From assembly GCA_025677825.1 (NCBI GenBank), contig JAIXMO010000001.1, positions 124,001 through 188,000 on the forward strand: 64,000 nucleotides of DNA, read 5' to 3'. Shown piece after piece: positions 25,003 through 35,963 of the stretch. The position numbers were made by a program, and so were the translations under genes. Below the pieces are notes generated by a model, which was given only the letters and a program-made list of their open reading frames with translations, did no database searches and had not been told where the DNA came from. This DNA is from Helicostylum pulchrum (lineage: Eukaryota; Mucoromycota; Mucoromycetes; Mucorales; Mucoraceae). The first letter of the stretch is position 1. Each line of letters starts with the position of its first letter.

Positions 25003-25895
25003 AATTGTTACCAAAAAAAATAACATAGCATATATCCCCCATCCAACCCACCCCTCTCTTTCATATCTGTATAGTGTACTTTCATCAAATAGCAAAAATA
25101 AATACTTTTACATATCAAACAAACAAAACGCACTTTACATTGTAATGGGCAAGAAGGCTGAGACCATCCCATGACCTTAAAAAATAATGATTACATTAGT
25201 CATATTTTACTTTCCTGTGTTCATACAAACCGACACGGCTCTTCTTGGAGCATAAAATTAAGTAAAAAATAAGTAGCGCGTAATATACATATGTATATAT
25301 TTTCTTAATGGCACTAACTTTTTGAGCTCTCTAGTTTAATTCAGCCGAAAAAAAATGTGTATTCATATAGAACTGTAAATTATGTAAATACGCATTACGT
25401 TTAGGACAGGTAAATAAACAAATAAATGCTTAATGTAAATACGTCGTTATTTATGAATATTTTTATGCAGGGTTTCCTTTTTTATTTCCTCGGAGGGCTC
25501 ATGATATTATCGCTTTCTTCCTTGTAGTTAGTGAAAAGGAAGCGTAAAGAAGAGAACTGGCGTCAAGCATTTGGGCAAGATCATATTTACTTGATTATTA
25601 CTTAAACCCGCGCATTACAATGGTAAAATGTATTTTAATTCATAAATAGCTTGAGGTAAAAATTGGCTATTGCATTGATAAAAAAAAACAGTTCAGGTAA
25701 AAAAGGAGTTAGTGGAATAGCTTCAAGCTGTCATTTGCAGGGGAGATTACATATCTCACGAATTATTTAACGCTAAGTAGTAGATTTAAACCTTATTTAT
25801 ATTCGCTATTGCATCATCTGATTATGATACGATAGCTACAATATATTTTCATCGATAATACATAAATAAAAAAATAAACCCTCTTTATTAGTTTT
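25003..25895. other. Convergent intergenic region
   Basis: About 890 AT-rich bases between the ends of DOA10 and the AROM-like gene. AATAAA-type words occur on both strands near both ends, as expected for 3' processing. I see no gene or repeat in it. Confidence 0.5.
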
Positions 25896-28282
25896 TTAAT
25901 CCATACACAACTCGTCACGTATATGCAATAACTGGTTAATAGATAATTGACCTGGTGCAGCAGCTGAAGGTAAAGAAGGATGGGTGGCAGGCGACATGAA
26001 TTTATTTGCAATACGAGAGAATCTACCACGGGGGCCCATATTAATTAAAATCAATGGTTGAGTATTTGTAGGATCTATATTATGACGAAACAATTCCAGT
26101 TCAATATTATCGTAAAAAGTATTGGCAAAGCCTACAATTTTGATTACGCCTTGATGCGTGTGCTTTCGAAATAATTGATCTGCCTTGTCATACACGTATT
26201 TCATACCAGGGCTAGACCAGGAATTCATATGGACCGGATCGTGGTAAGATGCAATGACTTTGGTAGGAAATAATCCAAGTGACATGATGTTGTCTAGTTG
26301 GTTAGAAGATAAGGTTGAAATTTCAATATCTACATAGTCGCAACCCCAGCGATGACCCCAATACAAGAGATCGAAATAAAGAGAAACGAGCGTGGGGTCA
26401 AAATTACCGGCTTGAGGAACTGTACGCACAGTAAAGATAACAGGTAGGTTTGTCTTTTGACGAAGATAAGCAAGTTGTTTACCAGTATTTACGATCCAAT
26501 CTTTACTGTTTTTTTGGGGTGTAAGCAAATCAACTCTGAATTCAACCGCATTGGCAAGTTCTAACCATTGATTTAGAACGACGGGTAAAACCGATTTGTA
26601 ATCAGAAATAGTTGGCGTGACAAATGTTGTGGTGACATTTGATGTAGGATTGATGTGACGTTCCTCTTGATTACAAATGGTGTCTGTAATAAATGTCATG
26701 GCACCGTTCAAAAAGTGATAATCCATCTCGTTGGGCGTGACGACATATTCGAACCAGATGTCTTGTGCAGAACGAGTAGATCCTGGCTCTGTGGTAAAGT
26801 AAATATGGACCTGATTATTTTGTGCTTGTACAATTGAATCTAACTCAATACTAGTTGTAAATACACATTGCAATTTATTCTTGATGATTTCATACAGCTT
26901 GGTGGTAAGTTGATCTAAACCGGTTGATGAAGAGATTAGGTTTATAGAGGGAGAACAGATACTAGATGGTTGTTGAAGTCTAGTGCTATCGTCTGGTATT
27001 TCTGAGCGGTTCTTAGAAAGGTAAGGCTTCAATACATTTTCAATTTCGTGGTTAGATACATCTGATGCCTTTTTTTCAACTGTGTTGCCAATTTCACTTA
27101 AAAGTACAATTCTTTTTTGAGCACCTTTATTCTTCTTGTCTATTTTCATGATATTCATAACTTGATCAAGCTCAAGTTTATTTCTTGTTTCTATATCAAG
27201 TACAGTAGGTAAATCATATAACTTGAGGCAATCAATGAGCTTATCGACAGGTTCTATAGTGCAGTGTCCAAGAGTACAAGCCAGTCTAGCTTCCATAATC
27301 ATACCGATCGAAACGCATTCACCGTGCAACCAAAGGGGAGATAAAATTGCTTCCAAAGCATGCCCAATTGAGTGTCCAAAGTTTAAAAGACCACGTAGAC
27401 CACCCTCTCTTTCATCGAGAGTAACAACATTCGCTTTAAATTTTGCAGTAGTACAAATAACTTTTGCCAAAAGCTGGCGATCGGGATCTTTAATTTTTCA
27501 AATGAGGGTTGGGGGGAGTTTTTAAAAGGAGATTTAACTTGCTTACCTGTGCAATTCGTAGTAGAAATAGCAGCATAAATACTTTCTTTACCCGTACTTA
27601 ATTCATCAAAGAGATGTTTATTTGAAATAGCAGCAGTCTAGTATTTTTATTTTTAAAAGGTGCAATATAATTTTTTTTTTTTTTTTACCTTTATAATTTC
27701 TGCCATACCATTTGATATCTCCCTACGAGGAAGAGTTTGTAACACTGATAAATCCATGTATATACGTTTGGGTTGCCAAAAGGTACCTATCAAATTTTTA
27801 CCATGAGGAGTGTCAATTGCAGTTTTCCCACCGATACTAGAATCGACCATGGATAGTAAAGTAGTAGGTATTTGTATATAAGGAACACCACGCATAAAAG
27901 TAGAAGCGACATAGCCTACCAAGTCACCTACGACACCACCACCTAAAGCAACTAAACAAGTATCTCGAGTACAAGATTCAGACAATAAGTAATCTTCAAT
28001 ATCAGTCTTTGCCTGACGACATTTTGATTTTTCACCACAAGCAAGTGTACGAACAAGAAGTCGCTCACCATGTACCAAGTGGTGTTTTAAGGATGATATC
28101 AAGTTTTCCAAGTAAAGCGGAGCCAGATTTGAGTCGGTAATAACAATATAATTTGACACGTTGTTTATGGATGAAACGATATTCTGTGCTATGTAATCTT
28201 GTATTAAATTGTAACCAATATGAATGACATCCGATTGATTTAATACTGAAATTATTTCAACTTTAGGCACTTCTACCACCAT
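25896..28282 (-). CDS. 3-dehydroquinate synthase fused to type I 3-dehydroquinase (partial AROM-like protein)
   Basis: Exons 28282-27689, 27637-27547 and 27487-25896 give 758 residues. Residues 1 to about 385 form an AROM-type dehydroquinate synthase: NAD motif LGGGVVGDLVGY, VDSSIGGKTAID, and metal-ligand regions NGMAEIIK, NFGHSIGHALE and WLHGECVSIGM. Residues from about 515 to the end form a type I dehydroquinase, with AVEFRVDLL, SYHD (catalytic His), GVIKIVG (Schiff-base Lys), NMGPRGRFSR and THPSLPSAAAPGQLS. A ~130-residue linker I cannot assign joins them; it shows no P-loop. Fungal AROM normally also has EPSP synthase, shikimate kinase and shikimate dehydrogenase domains, all missing here. 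Predicted net product is 3-dehydroshikimate, a branch point to the quinate and protocatechuate routes. Divergent from the secreted-protein gene, 224 bases apart. Confidence 0.9.
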
Positions 28283-28506
28283 AATTTATTTATTTATAAT
28301 AGGAAAAATAATTAAAAGGAAATAAAAAATAAAAAAAGAATAAATTCTTTTATACACACAAGTTGCTTGCATTATCAGGATAGCCTGTACAACTACAACC
28401 CTAACTCCGCATATTATTTTAGATATATAAATAAACTTTTTTTTTAAAAAAATGGTAAATTATTACATCTTCTTTTTATTAATACAATATTTTAAAAAAG
28501 CTAAAT
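28283..28506. promoter_or_regulatory. Bidirectional promoter region with TATA-like box
   Basis: The 224 bases separate two divergent start codons (28282 minus, 28507 plus). A TATATAAATA box at 28424-28433 lies about 75 bases before the plus-strand ATG, a normal distance for fungal genes. No comparable box facing the minus gene stands out. Confidence 0.5.
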
Positions 28507-29242
28507 ATGAAATTCAGTATTATTGGATTCGCTGTAGCTACTGCTTGCATGCTCGGTATGGCTGTAGCTGACGACAGTAATGTTGTCAATGACGTTATCT
28601 ATAATAGAAACATGCCCAAAACCACTGCTGTAATGAATTTTGGTATGTCAGGTTTTCTTAAAAAGAGAAAAGAGTCTAGATCGTTCGATATCAATAAACG
28701 CAAGCGTTCAGCCGTCACTATTAATCGCCACGGCATGAGAAGAAGAGCTGCTGAGAAACGTAATAAGAATAATAAAAGAGGCAGCTACGCTAACTCTGGT
28801 ACTGCTACTTTCTTTACACCCAACCGAGGTTCATGTGGATGGGTAAACAGTCCAAATGATTTGATCGTTGCTGTAAATGGTAAAGATATGAAGAACCAAA
28901 GCGGGAAATCCAACAAAAACCCTCTTTGTGGCAAAATGGTAGAAGTTACAAATTCTTCTGGTACTAAAATACGTGCAAAGATTGTAGATACCGTAAGTCA
29001 AAACTAAACAAATACTACCTAGTACATAAATTTAACCCATTTTATTATTTGTTACTAGTGTCCTGGATGTAGCAAAGGTGATTTAGGTAAGTTTAGTAGT
29101 TAATCCTCCTCCTCCCCCCCCCCTTTTTTTTTGTGTCTTTTTCTAACATGAAAAAATTCTTATAGACTTGAGTCCTGCTGCCTTCAGTAAATTGGCCCCT
29201 CTTAAAAAGGGCGTGCTTAAAATCCAATGGAAATATGTATAG
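28507..29242 (+). CDS. Secreted double-psi beta-barrel (RlpA/expansin-like) protein
   Basis: Exons 28507-28992, 29059-29086 and 29166-29242; 196 residues. Residues 1-21 are a signal peptide (MKFSIIGFAVATACMLGMAV). The next ~70 residues are basic, with several dibasic Kex2-type sites (KKRKE, KRKRSA, RRRAAEKR, KRGSY), and look like a propeptide. The C-terminal ~100 residues form the barrel: SGTATFF, GSCGW, CGKMVEVTN, KIVDTCPGC, DLSPAAFSKL and a final IQWKYV. Four or more cysteines sit at family positions. Fungal members include loosened expansin-like and effector-like proteins; the exact role is unknown. Removal of the propeptide by Kex2 at KR|GSY is inference. Confidence 0.88.
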
Positions 29243-29493
29243 AGTAGCCTAAAAAGAGCTGTATTATTATTATCTTTGTTTCAGTACAAGAATGTTCGTA
29301 TTATTATTTCTAAAAAGAATAAATATATCGTCAAGTTTGTTATGAACAGGATTTAAAACCACTCCTGACTTTATTTATACTTATTTAAATGATTTATAAA
29401 TTAGAATAAATAACGTGCCAACAAGAATGGAAGCAGTAAAAGTTGAGCATTTGTAGAAACGAATTATGGCGTTGTTGTTAAAAGACTCGTTTC

Positions 29494-29688
29494 TTAATAT
29501 TCTAAAATAAGTGGGTAATTACTCGTAAGGTGTGCATTTTCCTGTATATGAACTAGTATCACTATTGTATAGCAAAAGTAATTGTAGCAGCAGTTGCGGT
29601 AACCTACTCCACATATGGTATCCGGGCAACTGGCTAAACTGACATTAGGTAACACCACTAATAAATAAATAATTGACACTAGTTTCAT
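29494..29688 (-). pseudogene. Small secreted Cys-rich protein gene, probably frameshifted
   Basis: From the ATG at 29688 the frame gives a signal peptide (MKLVSIIYLLVVLPNVSLAS) and then a Cys-rich start (CPDTICGVGYRNCCYNYFCY). After that the reading frame becomes hydrophobic and ends at 29494. In a neighbouring frame over about 29520-29570 the bases encode a Ser/Thr-rich, Cys-containing short tail, which looks like the original C-terminus. A small indel around 29570 would explain this. It could equally be an intact 64-residue protein. The target or function is unknown. Confidence 0.4.
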
Positions 29689-30420
29689 ATTGGAATAGAC
29701 AGAAAAAATAAATAAAAGGGAAACAAGAGGTTTAAAGTGTATAAATGTGCATAGCCTTCTTTTTTTTTTAACGTTAACTATAAATTTCATTGTTGTATCA
29801 AACCTTCCTTGTTTTTTTTCAAAGATTAACGAGATGCATAATATATTTCATATCCGCCAATGATATCAGATTGCATTTGGTGTGGCACACTTCTTCTTTT
29901 AGATTTAACGTGCCATAACTTTCAATAACTCCTTTGAAAAAAATATACAGTTGTACCAATACATTTTTTGTTCAGTGGTTTGGTTTGTTCGTTTACTTCT
30001 TAAAAAAAAGGGGTGTGCGGTTATAAAAAAAAAATGAGAGAAGGTCAAGTACTAGTTATAAAGCTTTGTATAGTATACATACCTTGGCAATAAGAAAGAA
30101 AATAAAGGGAGAGAGGAAGAAATAAGCAGTTGAGATATACATAATTTCTTATATTTTACTTTGATATAATAGACATCGTTCCAGGTAACATTTTCTACTC
30201 TAGTGTTTAAGATAGTTGAAAAACAAACCAATTGTAAATAGCTTTTTATATTATAATACGACGTATTTGAAAAAAAGACAATGATAGATCTACTGCCACT
30301 GATTAATATTACTATAAATAAACCACTGCTAGAAAACACTTGGACGAGATGAAAGTGTACGTAGCGCAAAAGACATGTCTGAAAAAATAAAAAAAAAGTC
30401 GTTGGGCATTTTTAAGTTTA
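29689..30420. other. Intergenic stretch without a recognisable gene
   Basis: The minus-strand frame 30052-30369 overlaps the 3' flank of VPS23 and is Val/Ser/Tyr-rich without family features. Nothing else supportable was found. Confidence 0.45.
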
Positions 30421-32018
30421 TTATGTAATCTGTGTAATTTTTTTTATCAATGCTCTCTTCATAAACTGCTCCCTCGATAACATACGTGTATACTAAATAG
30501 CATTAGTCTTATTAAAAGCATACATGTATATATATAATTAAATAAAAAAAAAAGAAGTTACCTTCATAAATGTAGACAAATCAATTCTTTCAGAGTTGAG
30601 TGCTTTTGCCAAGAAATAAACAGTATCTGAGATAGCATTATCATCACCAACCAATTCAAACAACCTACAAACAAAAATTAAAATTCAAGCGCACAGACAA
30701 ATGATATACTACTTACTGATTAGCGACAACAGTGGTACCACATAATGCCTCATCTACCTGTACATCAGGCATAGCGTTTACTTTCTCAATTACTTCATCT
30801 ATTTCTTTAGATCTCGTCTCTAATACCAAATTATTATATATCAAACGTTCCTTTATATCAGACAAAGCTCTGAACTCCTGTTCGATACTTAATTCACCCT
30901 CATTTAATTGTCTGTTTTGAAGTAATAGTTTATCCATTTCACCAGACACCGATACATTATATTGCTGTAGTTTATCTGATACCTTTCTATAAAGTGTTTC
31001 TTGCAAATTATAATTGTTATTGAATCCATTTGATAAATTGTCATTCATTCCAGATCGAGGAGAAGGTGTGGATAATGTAGCGTGTGGCAAAGATGCTATT
31101 GCTGGAAGCGATGCGGACTTTGGTAAAGAATTACTGCCGTTTAAATTCATAGACTACACATAAAACAATTTAGCTAAATATGCATAAATACACACACACA
31201 CGCACACAAAGAACTTACTGCTAATCCTTGATTCATATTATATAAGGCAGTACTTTCTTCCATCCATTTAGGTATATCTGGTGAAGGTTGAGATAAAGCA
31301 GGACTTCCATTGTTTATTGGTTGTGAAGGCATCGATTGCCTTTGCTGAGGTGAAGCTCTATCCAAAATTGATTCTTGAATTTGTGGTGAACCCATATTGG
31401 TTGTGATATTGGTAGGTTTGGTATATACTGGAGGTTCCTGTGCAAAAACTTGTTGTAAAATAGCTACAAGTTCAAGAAATGTATGATTCTAAAAGAGGGT
31501 TTTAATATATATAATTTTAATATGTTATTTCACTTACTTGATCATTTGACCAACTGGATCTATAGTGGTGATAACACATACCGCTTTTATCAACGTGTCT
31601 ACCTTCTCTAATCAACATATTCGCTGTAGGCTTAACGTAAGGAATAGGCGAAGAGTTGGGATATTCTTTTGGGATCCAGAAAGCAACCGGGATATTGTAA
31701 GGAATTGAACGATATGTAATCGGTACTGTTCCATGTAAGCATAATAACAATTGTGTATGTCCATCATTAGAGGCTTTTTATATATACATATTAGTAATTA
31801 ATTTTTATTTTTTTCGCTTTAACATACTATAAGTATCCATCTTTGGCTTCAAAGATAAGTACGTTTGAAGAACTGCATCCACATCTCGAAATGTTCGGTC
31901 AGGGTCTTGGTACTAAAAATGAGCGACTATAAATAAAAAAAATTGTTGTATAATATGCAATGAATCTAATGTAACTCACATGTTTTAGAACTGTACGCAA
32001 CCAGCTTTTAATGTCCAT
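30421..32018 (-). CDS. VPS23: ESCRT-I subunit Vps23/TSG101
   Basis: Seven exons on the minus strand: 32018-31980, 31912-31828, 31773-31538, 31488-31219, 31153-30717, 30664-30562 and 30492-30421; 413 residues. The N-terminal ~150 residues form the UEV domain that binds ubiquitin and P(S/T)AP motifs (YQDPDRTFRDVDAVLQTYL, LLLCLHGTVPITYRSIPYNI, FWIPKEYP). A Pro/Ser/Gln-rich linker and a coiled coil (about residues 240-320) follow. The C-terminus is the steadiness box: LFELVGDDNAISDTVYFLAK, then LSREQFMKRALIKKI. The protein sorts ubiquitinated cargo into multivesicular endosomes. The last exon is short and easily missed; it is supported by the conserved SREQF...RAL tail. DOA10 in the same window acts in a different ubiquitin pathway. 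Confidence 0.95.
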
Positions 32019-32207
32019 GTATATAAAAAAAAGTACAATATATAATATTGAAAGAAGAGAAAAAAAGAAAGGGACAAACGCAAAGAAGAAAAACGAAAAA
32101 AAAAAATCACGTGTCCTGTTTATTATTTTTCTTACAGAGCAAAAGAGAGAAAGAGCAAAAGGGAAAAAGTAAAAGACCAAAAGGGAAAAAAGACCAAAAG
32201 AAAAAGA

Positions 32208-32543
32208 CTACAGATATGTTTTTGTCATTCTTTCGATATCCTCCTCAGAATCGGAGGAGGCTACTTCCATAATTTCGTGTTCCTGCAAAATAAAATAAAA
32301 AAGTAAGTAAACATCCACACGCATATATTTTAGAAAAAAGCATTTATTCTTTACCTTCTTAGCAAAGTCAGGAGCTGGGACAGCAGAAACAGCGAAAACA
32401 GCTTTTTTTTTTTTCCTTTTTTTCTTTTGAGGGTGGGTCTTGTCATTTTGAATGACTAGCCGCTTACAACGACCAGCCGATTCGGGACTTGCCCGGACCT
32501 TCTGGAAGGGCTGCTGTTGGCCTTTTCTTTTGAGATGTTGCAA
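32208..32543 (-). CDS. Unrecognised Lys-rich protein, 5' part unresolved
   Basis: Two exons are supported: 32543-32355 (5' end uncertain) and 32282-32208, joined by an intron with GTAAAG and TTTGCAG ends. The product has a basic tract (HPQKKKRKKKKAV) and an acidic end (EVASSDSEEDIERMTKTYL). No ATG opens the frame; the open frame begins near 32560, and a TACTAAT-like branch point followed by AAAAG suggests a missing upstream exon. Nuclear localisation is plausible from the Lys tract. I cannot name it, and a truncated relic is possible. Confidence 0.4.
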   Translation of the reverse strand: MQHLKRKGQQQPFQKVRASPESAGRCKRLVIQNDKTHPQKKKRKKKKAVFAVSAVPAPDFAKKVKNKCFFLKYMRVDVYLLFYFILQEHEIMEVASSDSEEDIERMTKTYL

Positions 32544-32560
32544 GAATGCTTTTTTTTTCG

Positions 32561-33252
32561 TGAATTTATTAGTACGCGTTATATTAGATCATTTTTATAC
32601 AATAAGTGTCTACAACCAAGAATTCCCCTTCGACATTATATCGCAAAAGGGATTCCACTTATATCCCGTTAACCGACAACCATTTTTTTTTTTTCACAAT
32701 AGACAATTTACTTTTTTTGTAACTGGCAATATCCACCAGCTGGACTGTAATCTGATTTGAACACGTATTTACGTAGGCATAAAAAACACACTATTTTTCA
32801 TAACAGCTTTATTTTGATTTTTAAATTTTTGAAAGGAGCTTCCAGCTCAAATACATACATGTGTACATATAAAGCTTGATACTACATCAGAATAATATAC
32901 TTTTTTTTAATCTGCACGGGGACCCACAGATCCGTATTTGTAATTTATACCATGTCCCACATTCTGAGTGCTAAGGAAGTCTTGGCCATAAAACTTTGTA
33001 GAAAATTAAACATTGGCGATCCGAATAAAATTAGGACACAAAATAATCCCAATGACATGTATGATCCAATGTTTTAATAATTTTATGCCAAGAAATGTAC
33101 GACATCAGTTGAAGCTTGGCTATTTAATTAACATATTTACAACATGTAAATATTACGGTAGGGCTTTTATGAGTGCGCCGATTACAGCCCGTTCTTCTTA
33201 ACGCTTATCCAAACGTTCCTTTCTGTATAACGTAACTTTGCTTCAATCGCCA
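32561..33252. other. Gene-poor stretch
   Basis: Only short open frames (32952-33077, 33013-33201) without recognisable features lie here. The sequence between 32900 and 33200 is less AT-biased than its surroundings and could be repeat debris. Confidence 0.35.
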
Positions 33253-33260
33253 TATAAAAG
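33253..33260 (+). promoter_or_regulatory. TATA box of the surface-protein gene
   Basis: TATAAAAG lies 62 bases before the ATG at 33322. This placement argues that the transcript starts after it, so the earlier in-frame codons from 33238 are not used. Confidence 0.55.
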
Positions 33261-33321
33261 CCCAATGCCTTTTTACCAAAGTTTCTTTTTATTTAATAAA
33301 AATACAAGTAACAATTTAATC

Positions 33322-33858
33322 ATGTCCTGCGCTCCTTATACAAACACTACCGCTTTCACTGCTCCTTTGAACAACGCTACCTGGTACATTGGTGAACGCC
33401 CTAACATTACCTGGGACGCTACTCTTCCTGTCTTTAGAACCTCTTACTTTAAAAGTGGTAACATTGACATTGATGTTATCAAGCAACATCGCGTAGATCT
33501 CTCTGAAGAATGGTTGGTAACCTACAGAGATATTCCTATCAAGGAACCTTCTTTTGATTTCTTAGTTCATGCTAATTCTTGGAACTTTTCTTTATCGGAT
33601 TATAAGCAATATTTGTACAAGTTCCGCATGTTGCCTGCTGGTTATTTAAACGAGGCACACACTCGTAGTGCTGATATCCAAAGCTGTATTCATCCTGTCC
33701 TTTTAAATTTTGCTCCTCCTGACAACTACACCGAAACTCCTACTGGTTCTCCTGCTCCTACTGATAGAGAAGGAAATAATGCTTCTGGAAAGAAAGGAAC
33801 AGCTATATATTATGGCGTACTTGCCGTAGCTGCTGCATTTGCTGTTGTTGCTCTTTAA
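33322..33858 (+). CDS. Kre9/Knh1-like surface protein with GPI-type C-terminus
   Basis: Single exon, 178 residues from the ATG at 33322. The segment WYIGERPNITWD resembles the beta-strand start of the Kre9/Knh1-like domain of fungal Ser/Thr-rich surface proteins. Several N-glycosylation sequons are visible (NTT, NAT, NIT, NFS, NYT, NAS). The end has a small-residue spacer (NNASGKKGT) and a hydrophobic tail (YYGVLAVAAAFAVVAL), as in GPI-anchored proteins. Oddly, there is no hydrophobic signal peptide after the chosen start, nor a good one after the upstream in-frame start at 33238. Codon use is clean and C-rich compared with neighbours, suggesting high expression. Family assignment is moderate. 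Confidence 0.7.
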   Translation: MSCAPYTNTTAFTAPLNNATWYIGERPNITWDATLPVFRTSYFKSGNIDIDVIKQHRVDLSEEWLVTYRDIPIKEPSFDFLVHANSWNFSLSDYKQYLYKFRMLPAGYLNEAHTRSADIQSCIHPVLLNFAPPDNYTETPTGSPAPTDREGNNASGKKGTAIYYGVLAVAAAFAVVAL

Positions 33859-34231
33859 GCCATATATAAAATTCAGTTTGTTATGAATAGCCCATTTATA
33901 CTTTTATTTCTAAATAATAATAATTTTAACAATATAATAAACTCATTTATGATCAACTTATGTAAAAAAAAAAAGACATTATGTTATCTTGAGCGATTAT
34001 GGCTTTTTTTCTTCCATTCTTTTATATAGGCAATATAGAATTTGTGGTATTAATGTATCACAAATAATGAAATGACTCATGTCGTAAACGTTTATGGTTT
34101 CAGGCTTCTGCAGCAGTCAAATTAACTCTTCCCCTTTCAGGCACAAGAAACAAAACCTCGTTTTTTTTATAAAATGACAAAGTAGCTATTTTTTACTTTC
34201 CTTTTTTTAACTATAATTTCATACACATGTA
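33859..34231. other. Spacer before copy B
   Basis: About 370 AT-rich bases with AATAAT words suited to 3' processing just after the stop. No gene seen. Confidence 0.45.
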
Positions 34232-35214
34232 TTCATACAATGGAGTGTGTATCAGTAATAAATCTTTAGAAAATTAACTAAGAAAAGTAGTTAAATACAA
34301 ATGGTTGCTAAGCGATGAAAGTATAAAAAGGGATACAGTATAAATCAAATAAAATGAACGCAAAAATACTTTTTAGTCCTGTGTGTCATAACCAGTAACT
34401 TTTAAATGTATTGTTATATCGTATTCTAACAAACAGCTCTGCAATTTTTTAATTGATAGCGATAAATTTTTTAATAAAACTTAAAATTATTCTAACGTTT
34501 GAGCTTTTGCAAAAAAAGGCACACGGTATATTTCTTTGTAAAGTAACTTCGGTGAGCCCCAAAACTATTTAAAGCGCTGTAATCCATTATTGCCTGCCCA
34601 TTATCCTCTTTAAAATGCGTGATTTTAAGCGAAAGTTTAGAAGTAACTTCTGAAAAGGTCATTTTAACAGTGACCCAAAGGAAGAAAAATCTATATGCAA
34701 CTAACTTACGTATCTTGTCTTTCGTAGTAACCATCCTTGTCCATCATCTTCCGAATACCTTCCTTTCATTTTACGCATAATACAAATATTATGATATTCT
34801 TTACTCTCGATGACAATTCACTATACCATCAAGTATAAAAAAGATCCTTTCATTCTATCATCATCTTATTTAGTTGCCTTCTTTTTTCTTATTCTGAAAC
34901 AACTAGGTCCCGTCAAGCGAAGCCAAAACATATATTCAAAGCGAGTTTATTACTTATCCGCGTTCTCTTTACTTGACTACACATAACTATTCTTTTCTCT
35001 TCTCTTCGAATTTAACCTGACTTACCTTTTCAGTCATCTGCAAAAGACATGAAGAAAATATTTAAGCGAGGTGTAAGGATTAAGTACAGTTTGATGTCGA
35101 ATATAATGACTTCTTCTTCTTCAAAAAAAAAAGTCGATCCTTCTTTCAATGACATGCCTACTTCAAAAGAGTTGTGAAAACTAAATTATTATATATTATA
35201 TAATTGTTGATAAT

Positions 35215-35400
35215 ATGTGTACCATCGTTGCGTACCTTTCCTCTTTGCTTTTTTTTTTCTCATAGGTGTAGGTTTAAATAAGATGTCTTTCAGAACGTCT
35301 ATATTTAAGAACAGCTTCTACCCACAATGTCAATGCTCATGACGTTTTATTGAAACACCAATGCTGTTTGTCATTGTTGTTTGTTGCCGCTGCTACAACA
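35215..35400 (+). repeat. Internal diverged direct repeat, left member
   Basis: The block from GTACCTTTCC through TAAATAA, TGTCTTTC and CAATG resembles 39238-39420 in the same orientation, with many substitutions. The same pair exists in copy A (about 11390-11580 and 15390-15570). The resemblance extends loosely upstream. LTR-like repeats of an old element or an internal duplication would both explain it. Confidence 0.5.
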
Positions 35401-35963
35401 TTAGGTTGTGTCTTTTGTTCGAGAGTTCAAGCAAAAGAAAAAAAAAAAGAAAAAAAAAAAGCTAGGAGTAACTTTAAGGCATGAATTAATTCATTATTGT
35501 TTTCGGTTCAATCTCAGACGATTCATGCCAACTTTGAATTATTGACACAGTTGTGTTTTCAGAAAAAAAAAAACTATTAGTAGATAAAAAAAACTAGCGA
35601 GTGGTAGACTACATCATCTAATATATCTCCTCAGGAAATACTACTTTATTACAATGTTAATGAAGTTACTATATCAGACTGTAAATCGTGTGTTTGTATC
35701 GCCTATTTAATAAATTGAAAGATAGATAGTATTTCGAAACATGCACTTTTAAACTGATTCTGTGATAGAAACTTTATTAAAAAAAAAGTGTCTTCATGTA
35801 AAGCCTTTGTACAAGAGATACTCAGTATAACAGTTGACTTAGTAATAGCTGATGATTCGTTCTCACAAAACAGTCACTCCTCCCTCGCTGCAGCAGCAAT
35901 GGTATAATAAACAAAACAAAACAAAAAAAAAGCTGGTTTCTTCATATTGTTAAATAAAAGGAA

